From Bacteroidales bacterium UBA6366 (GTDB taxonomy: Bacteria; Bacteroidota; Bacteroidia; Bacteroidales; UBA932): 23,247 nt of DNA. Below, one piece after another: positions 6,495 through 13,502 of the stretch. The stretch is taken from assembly GCA_002438845.1 (NCBI GenBank), contig DJRG01000020.1:4476-27722 (forward strand), given 5' to 3'. Within the stretch, counting starts at the first letter, position 1, and every line of letters begins with the position of its first letter. The position numbers and the translations under genes are program-made. The notes under the pieces are model-generated. The model was given only the letters and a program-made list of their open reading frames with translations. It searched no databases and was not told the DNA's origin.

Positions 6495-8144
6495 TTACTT
6501 GTAATACTCTGCGAACTCGATGTCCTTTGTAGCCTGCTCGGCAAGAGCCTTGTCTTTCTTGGCCACGGAATCAAGCCATGTCTTGACCTGATCGAAGTTG
6601 CCTTGACGGGCGGCGATGATGGCTCTGAGGTAGTCTACCTTGGCGTCCTTGCAGTGAGCTGTCTTGGAGGCCTTGTCAAGCTGATCGGTGAGGATGTAGG
6701 CGAGGACTGTGTTGTGGCAGCAGCCTTTGACGTCCTTAAGATCCTGAACGGCCTTGTCGTAGTCTCCAGTGAGGATGTCTACAACGCCCAGGTTAGCCTT
6801 GGCGGCGTCTGTGCCGGCCTTCTTGAAGTTCTTTGCGGCGGTCTGGTAGTCACCCTTGCGCAGTGCGATCACACCAAGGGCGTTGGTGAGGTCGGCATCC
6901 TTTGTCTGAACGCTCGCGAAAGCTTTCTCTGCCTTCTTGACGTCACCTGCGTTGAGGTAAGCCACAGCAAGATTGAACCTTGCCTTGTCGCTGTCGTACT
7001 TGTTGATGGCCTTGTTGTAGAGTTTAACCTTGCCGTCTAGGCTCTTGTTGAGGGCGGCGGCGTGGAGAAGAGCAGGCTCATCGAGGATGTCGATGTTGCT
7101 GTCGACCAGCTCGGCAAGCTCTTCGGCCGTGTAGTTCTTGAACTCTACGTTGGCGATGAATCTCGCGCGGCGGAGTTCAGGGAGGATACCGCTCTTAAGC
7201 TCGGTGTAGACTGAAGACATATTCTTGATCTCGCTCTCACGTACGGCCGGATCGCTGTACATGGAAAGGACTCGGAGGATAAGATCCTTGTCCTCGATGT
7301 CAGAGTTCTGGACAAGCTCCTGGAAGCCTTCCCAGTCCTGACCGATGCTCTTTACCTCAGGATCCGCTACGTCCTTGCCTTTCATCACCTTGTCCCAAGC
7401 CTTGTCGGCAGACTTCGAACGCTTCTCGGAAAGGGTGTTGTTGAGCTTCTCGCCACCGTCCGGTGAAGCGTAGGCAACGACCTCTGTGCCCACGAGGGTC
7501 TTTCTCCCGTTGGCCTTGATCTCCTCAAGAGCGCTCTGGAAATCCTTGATGGACTGGCCTTTGAGCTGCTTTGACTGAACGTCGGCGGAGTTGATGTTGT
7601 AGAGGATCTGTCCCTCCGCGGTCTGCTGGAGGACAGCCTGATAACCGTCAGCCTTGAAAGGAACCTGTCCGGCGCCCTTCACGAGCATATAAGTCGTGTT
7701 GACACCGTCAGCGACCTTCTTTACAGGAAGCTTATAAGCCTTGTTCTTGTACTTTGCGATGCCGCGGAGCTCAAGATGAGACTGCTCCATGCCTTTCACA
7801 TAGTCGAAGTGAACCTTTTCGGTCACGGTGCCGCCGGCCTTGGCCACAACCTTGTAGTTGTCCTTGACCTTCTCGCCCTGGTACATGAACGGAGTAATCT
7901 TGACCTCGCCTCCGTCATACACGAGTACAGGAGTGACCTCAAGAATGGCCTTCGGATGGAAGTACTTCTCCGGGTAGGTCACTGTGACAGTGGCGTCAAT
8001 GTTGCCGGCCACACACTCCAGAACCGCAGGGTCGCACTTTACGGTCACATTGTCAGCAAGTTCAGCCATTTTCTCGGCTGAAGAGCAGGCGACTGCGGCC
8101 ATCCCGATGAGGGCCGCAGCAAAAAGTTTGAGTGTCTTTTTCAT
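6495..8144 (-). CDS. Lipoprotein with OmpA-like segment and TPR repeats
   Basis: I chose the ATG at 8144 (549 residues) because it begins a clean lipoprotein signal, MKKTLKLFAAALIGMAAVAC, with C20 as the lipid-bearing residue; an ATG 24 nt further upstream only adds a non-signal stretch. Residues 25-165 are beta-rich and not assigned. Residues 180-260 resemble an OmpA-type peptidoglycan-binding domain, with the YASPDGGEKLNNTLSEKRS motif near residue 225. From about residue 340 to the end there are TPR-like helical repeats (ARFNLAVAYLNAGDVKKAEKAF, then NALGVIALRKGDYQTAAKNF, and a weaker pair after a CC at about residue 475). Similar lipoproteins are common in Bacteroidales. A role in tethering the outer membrane to peptidoglycan or scaffolding envelope proteins is inference. 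It is transcribed alone, from a promoter that overlaps the divergent regulator's promoter. Confidence 0.75.
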   Translation of the reverse strand: MKKTLKLFAAALIGMAAVACSSAEKMAELADNVTVKCDPAVLECVAGNIDATVTVTYPEKYFHPKAILEVTPVLVYDGGEVKITPFMYQGEKVKDNYKVVAKAGGTVTEKVHFDYVKGMEQSHLELRGIAKYKNKAYKLPVKKVADGVNTTYMLVKGAGQVPFKADGYQAVLQQTAEGQILYNINSADVQSKQLKGQSIKDFQSALEEIKANGRKTLVGTEVVAYASPDGGEKLNNTLSEKRSKSADKAWDKVMKGKDVADPEVKSIGQDWEGFQELVQNSDIEDKDLILRVLSMYSDPAVRESEIKNMSSVYTELKSGILPELRRARFIANVEFKNYTAEELAELVDSNIDILDEPALLHAAALNKSLDGKVKLYNKAINKYDSDKARFNLAVAYLNAGDVKKAEKAFASVQTKDADLTNALGVIALRKGDYQTAAKNFKKAGTDAAKANLGVVDILTGDYDKAVQDLKDVKGCCHNTVLAYILTDQLDKASKTAHCKDAKVDYLRAIIAARQGNFDQVKTWLDSVAKKDKALAEQATKDIEFAEYYK

Positions 8145-8190
8145 ATTACTAATGATTAAAGATTGCATTCCAATGCTACTAACAAATGTA

Positions 8191-8224
8191 CAAAGATAAT
8201 TATTATTTTGTTAACTTTGCCAAA
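8191..8224 (-). promoter_or_regulatory. Promoter of the TPR lipoprotein gene
   Basis: On the minus strand TATCTTTG (8198 down to 8191) matches the -7 consensus. TTTG (8224 down to 8221) is a candidate -33 element with a rather long 22-nt spacer. The predicted leader to the ATG at 8144 is about 40 nt. Confidence 0.6.
8212..8219 (+). promoter_or_regulatory. -7 element of the regulator-lptE-secG operon
   Basis: TAACTTTG matches TAnnTTTG and lies 20 nt before the ATG at 8240. No TTTG is present at the expected -33 position (about 8189-8192), which overlaps the -7 box of the opposite promoter. This may make the promoter weak or activator-dependent. Confidence 0.5.
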
Positions 8225-8239
8225 CTCTGAGCAAATACT

Positions 8240-9493
8240 ATGGACTCACAAGAACTGCAAAGACTTAAAAACAAGTACGACATCGTTGGTAACGACGCCG
8301 CCCTCAACAGGGCTCTGGAGACGGCCGTCGCCGTCGCCCCGACAGACCTTACTGTCCTTGTCACCGGTGAAAGCGGTGTCGGTAAGGAGAATATTCCAAA
8401 GATCATACATCAGAACAGCCTTCGCAAGACTAGCAAATACTTTGCCGTAAACTGCGGCGCCATCCCGGAAGGGACCATTGATTCCGAGTTGTTCGGTCAC
8501 GAGAAGGGCTCTTTCACCGGGGCGATAGAAACAAGGAAAGGCTATTTCGAGGAGGCTGACGGGGGAACACTTTTTCTGGACGAGATCGGTGAGCTGCCTA
8601 TGGCCTCGCAGGCGAAGCTGCTGAGGGTCCTGCAAAGTGGAGAGTTCATCAAGGTCGGTTCCTCAAAGGTCCAGAAGACGGATGTCAGGGTCATAGCGGC
8701 CACTAATGTCAACCTGCTCTATGCGGTCGGAAAGGGAAAGTTCAGGGAGGATCTATATTATAGGCTCAACGCCATCCAGATACTCATGCCGGCACTGCGG
8801 GAGCGGAAAGAGGACATCTACCTGCTGTTCAGAAAGTTCACTTCCGATTTCTCGGAGAAGTACGGCATGGGGAAAGTTTCCTTGACCAACGATGCGATCG
8901 ACATGCTGATAAACTATCGTTGGCCAGGCAACATCCGTCAGCTCAAGAATATAGCCGAGACTGTCACGGCGCTGGAGTCAGAAAAGCTTTCCCGTGTTTC
9001 TGAGAGATGCGTGGTCGATTCGAAGACCTTGGCTCTCTACATGCCCAAGGAGGAGACCACACTTCTTCCTGTCATGGCGTCAGAGCCGGCCGGTGGCCAG
9101 ACTATGCCTGATTCCGACAAGCAGATGATCATCAAGGCGCTCTTTGACCTTAAACAGGAGGTCGATCGCTTGAAGGCGAGGTTGGATTCCATGCCTGACC
9201 ATGTCCCGGCCCTTCAGCCTGCGCTGCACCCGTCTCAGGAACAGGAGGAGGCGGAATGGCAGGGACTCGGAGCCCCTGTCACAAGCGGAGAGATCGGCAA
9301 GGTCGTCGACATCCGTGCGGAGGAGCCTAAGCATCAGGATCTTTCGTTGAAGAAATCAAATCTGGAGATGATCGTGAAGGCTTTGGAGAAGCACGGCGGC
9401 AACCGTAAACTCGCCGCCCAAGAGGTTGGCATCTCCGAGCGGACCCTATACCGTTGGATAGAAAAGTATCACCTTGACTCAAAGCCTGAATGA
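8240..9493 (+). CDS. Sigma-54-dependent transcriptional activator, no sensor domain
   Basis: This is a 417-residue bacterial enhancer-binding protein that would drive open-complex formation by RpoN holoenzyme through ATP hydrolysis. The AAA+ domain occupies residues 14-250: Walker A GESGVGKE (43-50), the sigma-54 contact loop GSFTGA (90-95, a common variant of GAFTGA), Walker B GGTLFLDE (108-115), arginine-finger region FREDLYYRL (168-176) and sensor II WPGNIRQLKN (228-237). A low-complexity, Pro/Glu-rich linker (about 270-365) precedes a Fis-type helix-turn-helix at residues 374-412 (GGNRKLAAQEVGISERTLYRWI). There is no receiver, GAF or PAS domain at the N-terminus, so control must come from expression level or a partner protein, as in PspF. 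It is the first gene of the operon and overlaps lptE by four bases. Its targets are unknown; envelope genes are the natural guess. Confidence 0.92.
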   Translation: MDSQELQRLKNKYDIVGNDAALNRALETAVAVAPTDLTVLVTGESGVGKENIPKIIHQNSLRKTSKYFAVNCGAIPEGTIDSELFGHEKGSFTGAIETRKGYFEEADGGTLFLDEIGELPMASQAKLLRVLQSGEFIKVGSSKVQKTDVRVIAATNVNLLYAVGKGKFREDLYYRLNAIQILMPALRERKEDIYLLFRKFTSDFSEKYGMGKVSLTNDAIDMLINYRWPGNIRQLKNIAETVTALESEKLSRVSERCVVDSKTLALYMPKEETTLLPVMASEPAGGQTMPDSDKQMIIKALFDLKQEVDRLKARLDSMPDHVPALQPALHPSQEQEEAEWQGLGAPVTSGEIGKVVDIRAEEPKHQDLSLKKSNLEMIVKALEKHGGNRKLAAQEVGISERTLYRWIEKYHLDSKPE

Positions 9494-10011
9494 GAATGAA
9501 TATTAAAAAGTGTATCGCCGCCTTGGTTTTGCTGGCGGCCGCGGTTCTTGGCGGCTGCTCCATTGTCAATTACTCGTTTTCCGGGACTTCCATCCAGGCG
9601 GATGTCAAGACGGTGACGATCAATTATTTTGAATATAAGGCCCTCAAGGTCAATCCTAATCTCAGCAATGACCTGACGGAAGCCATGAGGGACAAGTTCC
9701 GCAAGCTTACCAAGCTGGAACAGGTTGACATGGACGGAGATCTGGAACTTCAGGGCGAGGTCACCGGCTATGAGGTCAGGGCCGCGGCGGTGACGGCCAA
9801 CGAGGTCGCCGCGCAGAACCGCCTCACGGTCACGGTGAAGCTTAAGTTCACCAACCGGAAGTATCCTGAGGATGATTTCGAGAAGAATTTCTCGGCATAT
9901 TCGGACTACGATTCCACCAATTCCCTGGATGCTGTCGAATCTACCCTTTGTCAGGAGATAATCGACAAATTGGTTGAGGATATGTTCAACGCAAGCGTGG
10001 CTCAGTGGTAG
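9490..10011 (+). CDS. lptE: LPS-assembly lipoprotein LptE
   Basis: LptE plugs the LptD barrel and helps to place lipopolysaccharide in the outer leaflet. The 173-residue product has a lipobox (VLGGC, C23) and the Bacteroidota LptE signature: YSFSGTSI directly after the cysteine, then VKTVTINYF, LSNDLTEAMRDKF, a LQGEVTGYEV strand, NRLTVTVKLKFTN and a C-terminal helix around ESTLCQEIIDKLVEDMF. The start overlaps the regulator's stop codon (ATGA); a second in-frame ATG two codons later is equally plausible. The position between a sigma-54 activator and secG is, as I recall it, the arrangement seen in other Bacteroidales. Confidence 0.88.
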   Translation: MRMNIKKCIAALVLLAAAVLGGCSIVNYSFSGTSIQADVKTVTINYFEYKALKVNPNLSNDLTEAMRDKFRKLTKLEQVDMDGDLELQGEVTGYEVRAAAVTANEVAAQNRLTVTVKLKFTNRKYPEDDFEKNFSAYSDYDSTNSLDAVESTLCQEIIDKLVEDMFNASVAQW

Positions 10012-10013
10012 GT

Positions 10014-10724
10014 ATGGAGGAAGTCAAAAAGAATCTCCAGTCTTTGACAATGGACGAGTTGACAGGGGTCATCAACGTTTATCCCTGGTTTGGCGGCGCC
10101 CGTAAGGAGTTGTGTGCCAGGATGGCCAAGGTGGGAGGAAGCGAGTGGGGTAAGGCGCAGTATTCGGATGCGGCCATGTACGTCGCTTCCCGCACGTTGA
10201 TTTGGGACATAATGCGCGCCACTCGTAAGGGGGACTATTCCGACAAGGATGTCGAGCGTCTGATCAAAGAATATATAAGGCCGGATAAGTCGCTTCAACA
10301 GGCGGAGACCCTTCAACAAGCTCAGGGACCTTCCACTTCAGCCGCTGGGCTTTCTTCTTCGGTCGCTGAGCCTGTCGAAGCGCCCGAAGCACCACAATCA
10401 CACTCACAGCCCAACCCAGTGCCATATCACCGCACAGTGCGTGTCGCGGGAGGGGATTTCTTCTCCCCGGAACAGTATGCCGCCGTGAAAAAGGATGAGG
10501 ACAATGTTTTCTCACGCTTCAGGTCCGAACGCTACGATGACTCTGAGGGACATCGTTGGGAAGACCCTGAGTTCGGATTCTGCACAGAGACATTGGCCGC
10601 GATCTACGCCGATCAAGGCTATTTTGCTGAGGCAAAGAAGATTTATTCCCGACTTATCTTGCGATATCCGGAAAAAAGTGCTTACTTTGCATCCCTTATT
10701 GAGAAATTGCAACAGGAAAATTAA
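10014..10724 (+). CDS. TPR-like protein of the lptE-secG operon, with a REP-like insertion
   Basis: I start the gene at the ATG at 10014 (236 residues), two bases after the lptE stop, rather than at an in-frame GTG nine bases upstream. Two conserved ends resemble uncharacterised Bacteroidota proteins that sit next to secG. The N-terminus (residues 1-85) has a VYPWFGGARKELCARM motif and a helical segment with AAMYVASRTLIWD. The C-terminus (about 190-236) is a single TPR-like hairpin, ETLAAIYADQGYFAEAKKIY, then LILRYPEKSAYFASLIEKL. The linker between them is a disordered Gln/Pro/Ser/Ala-rich stretch. Residues 100-122 of that linker are encoded by an inverted DNA repeat (10311-10380) that keeps the frame. 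No signal peptide is visible, so it is probably cytoplasmic. Its function is unknown. Confidence 0.75.
   Translation: MEEVKKNLQSLTMDELTGVINVYPWFGGARKELCARMAKVGGSEWGKAQYSDAAMYVASRTLIWDIMRATRKGDYSDKDVERLIKEYIRPDKSLQQAETLQQAQGPSTSAAGLSSSVAEPVEAPEAPQSHSQPNPVPYHRTVRVAGGDFFSPEQYAAVKKDEDNVFSRFRSERYDDSEGHRWEDPEFGFCTETLAAIYADQGYFAEAKKIYSRLILRYPEKSAYFASLIEKLQQEN
10311..10380. repeat. REP-like palindromic repeat inside a coding region
   Basis: Left arm CTTCAACAAGCTCAGGGACC (10311-10330) and right arm GGTCGCTGAGCCTGTCGAAG (10361-10380) are inverted copies with three mismatches around a 30-base centre. A shortened direct copy, CTTCAACAGGCGGAGACC, precedes it at 10293-10310. The arms resemble the CTTCGACAAGCTCAG-type repeats scattered through many genomes of uncultured Bacteroidota and other phyla. 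The 70 bases are read without a stop as LQQAQGP...SVAEPVEAP. Confidence 0.75.
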
Positions 10725-10735
10725 AATTAAAGAAT

Positions 10736-11083
10736 ATGTTTACATTCCTAACAGTTTTTATTGTCATCGCGGCGATCCTTCTTATCCTCGTCGTGCTGCT
10801 TCAGAACGGCAAGGGACAGGGAATGGCCAGTAACTTTACTTCAGCCAACCAGACTCTTGGCGTAAGACAGACCGCTGACATCCTCGAGAAGGTTTCCTGG
10901 GGTCTTGTCACTTTCATCCTTGTCGTCTCCATCATCACTTCGTTCACCACAAAGACGGCGGTGTCAGGTGTTGACGTGACAGAGAAGATCGAGAACACCG
11001 CGTCACAGCCAGAGTTCCCGTCAGTTCCTGTGCAGCAGGCCAATCCAGCCCAGGAGGCTCCTGCGGAGTCTAACGCCGAGTAA
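10736..11083 (+). CDS. secG: Protein translocase subunit SecG
   Basis: SecG is the small accessory subunit of the SecYEG channel. The 115-residue protein has two transmembrane segments (residues 3-21 and about 55-71) joined by the conserved loop LQNGKGQGMASNF. The loop is followed by QTLGVRQTADILEKVSW, which precedes the second segment as in the family. A hydrophilic Pro/Glu/Ala-rich tail of about 35 residues extends into the cytoplasm or periplasm, a common feature in Bacteroidota. It starts 11 bases after the TPR-like gene and ends the operon before a hairpin terminator. Confidence 0.93.
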   Translation: MFTFLTVFIVIAAILLILVVLLQNGKGQGMASNFTSANQTLGVRQTADILEKVSWGLVTFILVVSIITSFTTKTAVSGVDVTEKIENTASQPEFPSVPVQQANPAQEAPAESNAE

Positions 11084-11109
11084 CTGACATTTTGTCAGCC
11101 TTCGGGCTG
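11084..11109 (+). other. Two mutually exclusive hairpins after secG
   Basis: CTGACA (11084-11089) can pair with TGTCAG (11093-11098), or CAGCC (11096-11100) can pair with GGCTG (11105-11109) around a TTCG loop. They share 11096-11098, so only one can form at a time. Both precede the terminator hairpin at 11131. Confidence 0.4.
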
Positions 11110-11130
11110 TGGAACATAATTTGACTTCAA

Positions 11131-11162
11131 ACTGTCTGGTCTTCGGACCGGACGGTTTTTTG
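11131..11162 (+). terminator. Terminator of the regulator-lptE-secG operon
   Basis: ACTGTCTGGTC (11131-11141) pairs with GACCGGACGGT (11146-11156) through two G-U pairs around a stable TTCG tetraloop. A run of Ts follows to 11161. Confidence 0.85.
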
Positions 11163-11235
11163 TTTACCGTCACGTGAACCGGCGCGGGCCGCGAGCGGAA
11201 GTGTCCTAAGACTTAAAAAGGAGAAATCTAAATAT

Positions 11236-13434
11236 ATGGAAAACAACAATAGCAACAACAAACTGGAGTTTCTGTCCAAGTTCGCTGTCGATCTCAACGA
11301 ACAAGCCGCCAAAGGCAAACTCGATCCTGTCATCGGCAGGGATGAGGAGATCCGAAGGGTCCTGCAGATTCTGAGCAGGAGGACCAAGAACAACCCTATT
11401 CTTGTAGGTGAGCCGGGTGTCGGCAAGACCGCCATCTCGGAGGGCATCGCCCAGAAGATTGTGGATGGCGACGTGCCGGAGAACCTTAAGAGCAAGAAGG
11501 TATATTCATTGGACATGGGTGCCTTGATCGCCGGCGCCAAGTACCAAGGTGAGTTCGAGGAGCGTCTTAAGGGTGTTGTCAAGGAAGTCGTTGACAGCGC
11601 CGGAGAGATTATCCTGTTCATTGATGAGATCCACACTCTTGTGGGTGCCGGACGTTCTTCCGGTGCGATGGATGCCTCGAACATTCTTAAGCCTGCGTTG
11701 GCCAGAGGTGAGCTGAGGACCATCGGCTCCACTACCCTTGACGAGTACCAGAAGTACTTTGAGGCCGACAAGGCTCTTGAGAGACGTTTCCAGATGGTTC
11801 TGGTCGATGAGCCTTCACCTGCCGAGTCAATCGCCATTCTGAGAGGTCTTAAGGAAAAGTATGAGAATCACCACAGGGTGAAGATCGAGGATGATGCCTT
11901 GATCGCCGCGGTCAATCTTTCCCACAGGTACATCACGAACCGGTTCCTTCCGGACAAGGCCATCGACCTTGTGGACGAGGCCGCTTCAAAGCTTCGTCTG
12001 GAGATGAACTCTGTTCCTGAGCCTATCGCCGAACTGAACAGCGACATCCGTCAGCTGGAGATCGAGAAGGAGGCCATCAAGCGTGAGGGAACATCTTTGA
12101 AGTCCGAGAAGATCCAGAAGGAACTTTCCGACAAGATGGCCGAGAGGGAGAGCTTGATGAAGCGCTGGAATGATGAGAAAAGCATCCTTTCGGGACTTCA
12201 GGAGGCGCGTCAGAAGATTGAGGACTACAGGATAGAGTCCCAGGCCGCCGAAAGGGCCGGTGACTATGGAAAGGTCGCAGAACTTCGCTACGGCAAGATC
12301 GCCGAGGCCCAGAAAAGGATTGACGAGCTGACCCAAAAGCAGGCCGAGATCAAGGATCCTATTGTCACTGAGGCTGTGACCCCGCAGGACATCGCCGAGG
12401 TTGTCGCCAAGTGGACCGGAATTCCTGTGCAGAAGATGCTTGAGAGCGAGAAGGAGAAACTTCTCCGCATCGAAAGCGAATTGCACAAGAGGGTTGTCGG
12501 TCAGGATCAGGCCATTCAGGCTGTGGCTGACGCGGTTCGTCGCAGCAGGGCCGGACTTTCGAACGAGAAAAGGCCGATCGGCTCGTTCCTCTTCATGGGA
12601 ACGACGGGCGTCGGTAAGACTGAGCTTGCCAAGGCTCTCGCCGAGTTCCTATTCAACGACGAGAACATGATCACGAGGATTGACATGAGTGAGTATCAAG
12701 AACGCCATACCGTCAGCCGTCTTGTCGGAGCGCCTCCGGGATACGTCGGTTACGATGAGGGCGGTCAGCTTACCGAGGCTGTAAGGCGTAAACCTTATTC
12801 CGTCGTCCTGCTGGATGAGATAGAAAAGGCGCATCCGGATGTGTTCAATGTCCTGCTTCAGGTTCTTGACGACGGTCGTCTGACTGACAACAAGGGACGT
12901 ACGGTGGACTTCAAGAACACTATCCTGATCATGACCTCAAACGTAGGCTCGGACATCATTCAAGGCTATATGGACAGGCTTCCAGCCGTTGGGCAGCCTG
13001 GAGCTGATCCAACGCAGGAGATGAGGGCGATAGCCACAAGGCGTGAGCTTCTGGATGAGTGCAAGGAGAAGGTGATGGACGTGCTCAAGACCACGGTCAG
13101 ACCTGAATTCCTGAACCGTATCGATGAGATCATCATGTTTGATCCGCTGACTCAGAACGACATCCGTGAGATTCTTCACATTCAGATGAAGCAGCTTCGC
13201 GACAGACTTGCGGAAGAGGGTGTCACGATTGAGTTCACCAAGGCTTTTGAGGATCACATGGTCACGACTGGCTACGATCCTGCATACGGCGCCCGTCCGA
13301 TCAAGAGATTGATGCAGCGTGAGCTTGTCAATCAGCTTGCGAAGGCGATTCTGGCCGGAACAGTCCACAAGGACTCCGTCATCGAGGTCAATGTGGCCGG
13401 TGGTCAGATAGTCCTGAACGACAAGAAGAAATAA
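11236..13434 (+). CDS. clpB: ClpB-type disaggregase lacking the N-terminal domain
   Basis: ClpB is the Hsp104-type AAA+ ring that works with DnaK to pull proteins out of aggregates. The 732-residue product has both nucleotide-binding domains. NBD1 shows GEPGVGKT at 58-65, pore loop KYQGEFEER at 102-110 and Walker B ILFIDE at 126-131. NBD2 shows GTTGVGKT at 455-462, pore loop GYVGYDEGG at 502-510 and VVLLDE at 523-528. The coiled-coil M domain (about 258-375) identifies ClpB rather than ClpA or ClpC, and no IGF/L ClpP-binding loop is evident. It starts where E. coli ClpB has residue ~145, so the roughly 145-residue N domain is missing. The reading frame stays open upstream but encodes nothing like that domain. 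AAAAAGGAG at 11215-11223, 12 bases before the ATG, is an unusual Shine-Dalgarno-like sequence. No consensus promoter is evident. Confidence 0.93.
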   Translation: MENNNSNNKLEFLSKFAVDLNEQAAKGKLDPVIGRDEEIRRVLQILSRRTKNNPILVGEPGVGKTAISEGIAQKIVDGDVPENLKSKKVYSLDMGALIAGAKYQGEFEERLKGVVKEVVDSAGEIILFIDEIHTLVGAGRSSGAMDASNILKPALARGELRTIGSTTLDEYQKYFEADKALERRFQMVLVDEPSPAESIAILRGLKEKYENHHRVKIEDDALIAAVNLSHRYITNRFLPDKAIDLVDEAASKLRLEMNSVPEPIAELNSDIRQLEIEKEAIKREGTSLKSEKIQKELSDKMAERESLMKRWNDEKSILSGLQEARQKIEDYRIESQAAERAGDYGKVAELRYGKIAEAQKRIDELTQKQAEIKDPIVTEAVTPQDIAEVVAKWTGIPVQKMLESEKEKLLRIESELHKRVVGQDQAIQAVADAVRRSRAGLSNEKRPIGSFLFMGTTGVGKTELAKALAEFLFNDENMITRIDMSEYQERHTVSRLVGAPPGYVGYDEGGQLTEAVRRKPYSVVLLDEIEKAHPDVFNVLLQVLDDGRLTDNKGRTVDFKNTILIMTSNVGSDIIQGYMDRLPAVGQPGADPTQEMRAIATRRELLDECKEKVMDVLKTTVRPEFLNRIDEIIMFDPLTQNDIREILHIQMKQLRDRLAEEGVTIEFTKAFEDHMVTTGYDPAYGARPIKRLMQRELVNQLAKAILAGTVHKDSVIEVNVAGGQIVLNDKKK

Positions 13435-13446
13435 GAGGCCTGATAA

Positions 13447-13488
13447 GAAAACAGGGTGGCAAAATCACTTTTGCCACCCTGTTTTTTC
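13447..13488. terminator. Bidirectional terminator between clpB and the S46 peptidase gene
   Basis: ACAGGGTGGCAAAA (13451-13464) pairs perfectly with TTTTGCCACCCTGT (13469-13482) around the loop TCAC. A-rich and T-rich flanks make it suitable for both convergent transcripts. Confidence 0.9.
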
Positions 13489-13502
13489 AGTTATGGACGT
13501 TC

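Noticed and set aside
8145..8168. The earlier ATG at 8168 as the start of the TPR lipoprotein
   Set aside because: It adds MQSLIISN before a complete and typical lipoprotein signal starting at 8144.
8145..8239. A sigma-54 promoter (GG-N10-GC) for the activator operon
   Set aside because: No TGGCAC-N5-TTGC-like sequence is present in the gap; only housekeeping-type -7 boxes are seen.
10005..10013. The GTG at 10005 as the start of the TPR-like gene
   Set aside because: It lies within the lptE end and adds only MVG; the ATG at 10014 gives the N-terminus expected for the family.
11100..11235. A ClpB N-domain lost by frameshift upstream of the ATG
   Set aside because: I read the upstream frame: it is open but gives a Pro/Arg/Ala stretch across a terminator hairpin, with no resemblance to the Clp_N repeats, and there is only room for about 50 codons before secG.
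11127..11837. A 236-codon minus-strand open frame opposite the start of clpB
   Set aside because: It is a shadow of the highly conserved NBD1 codons; its Ser/Leu-rich product matches nothing I recognise.
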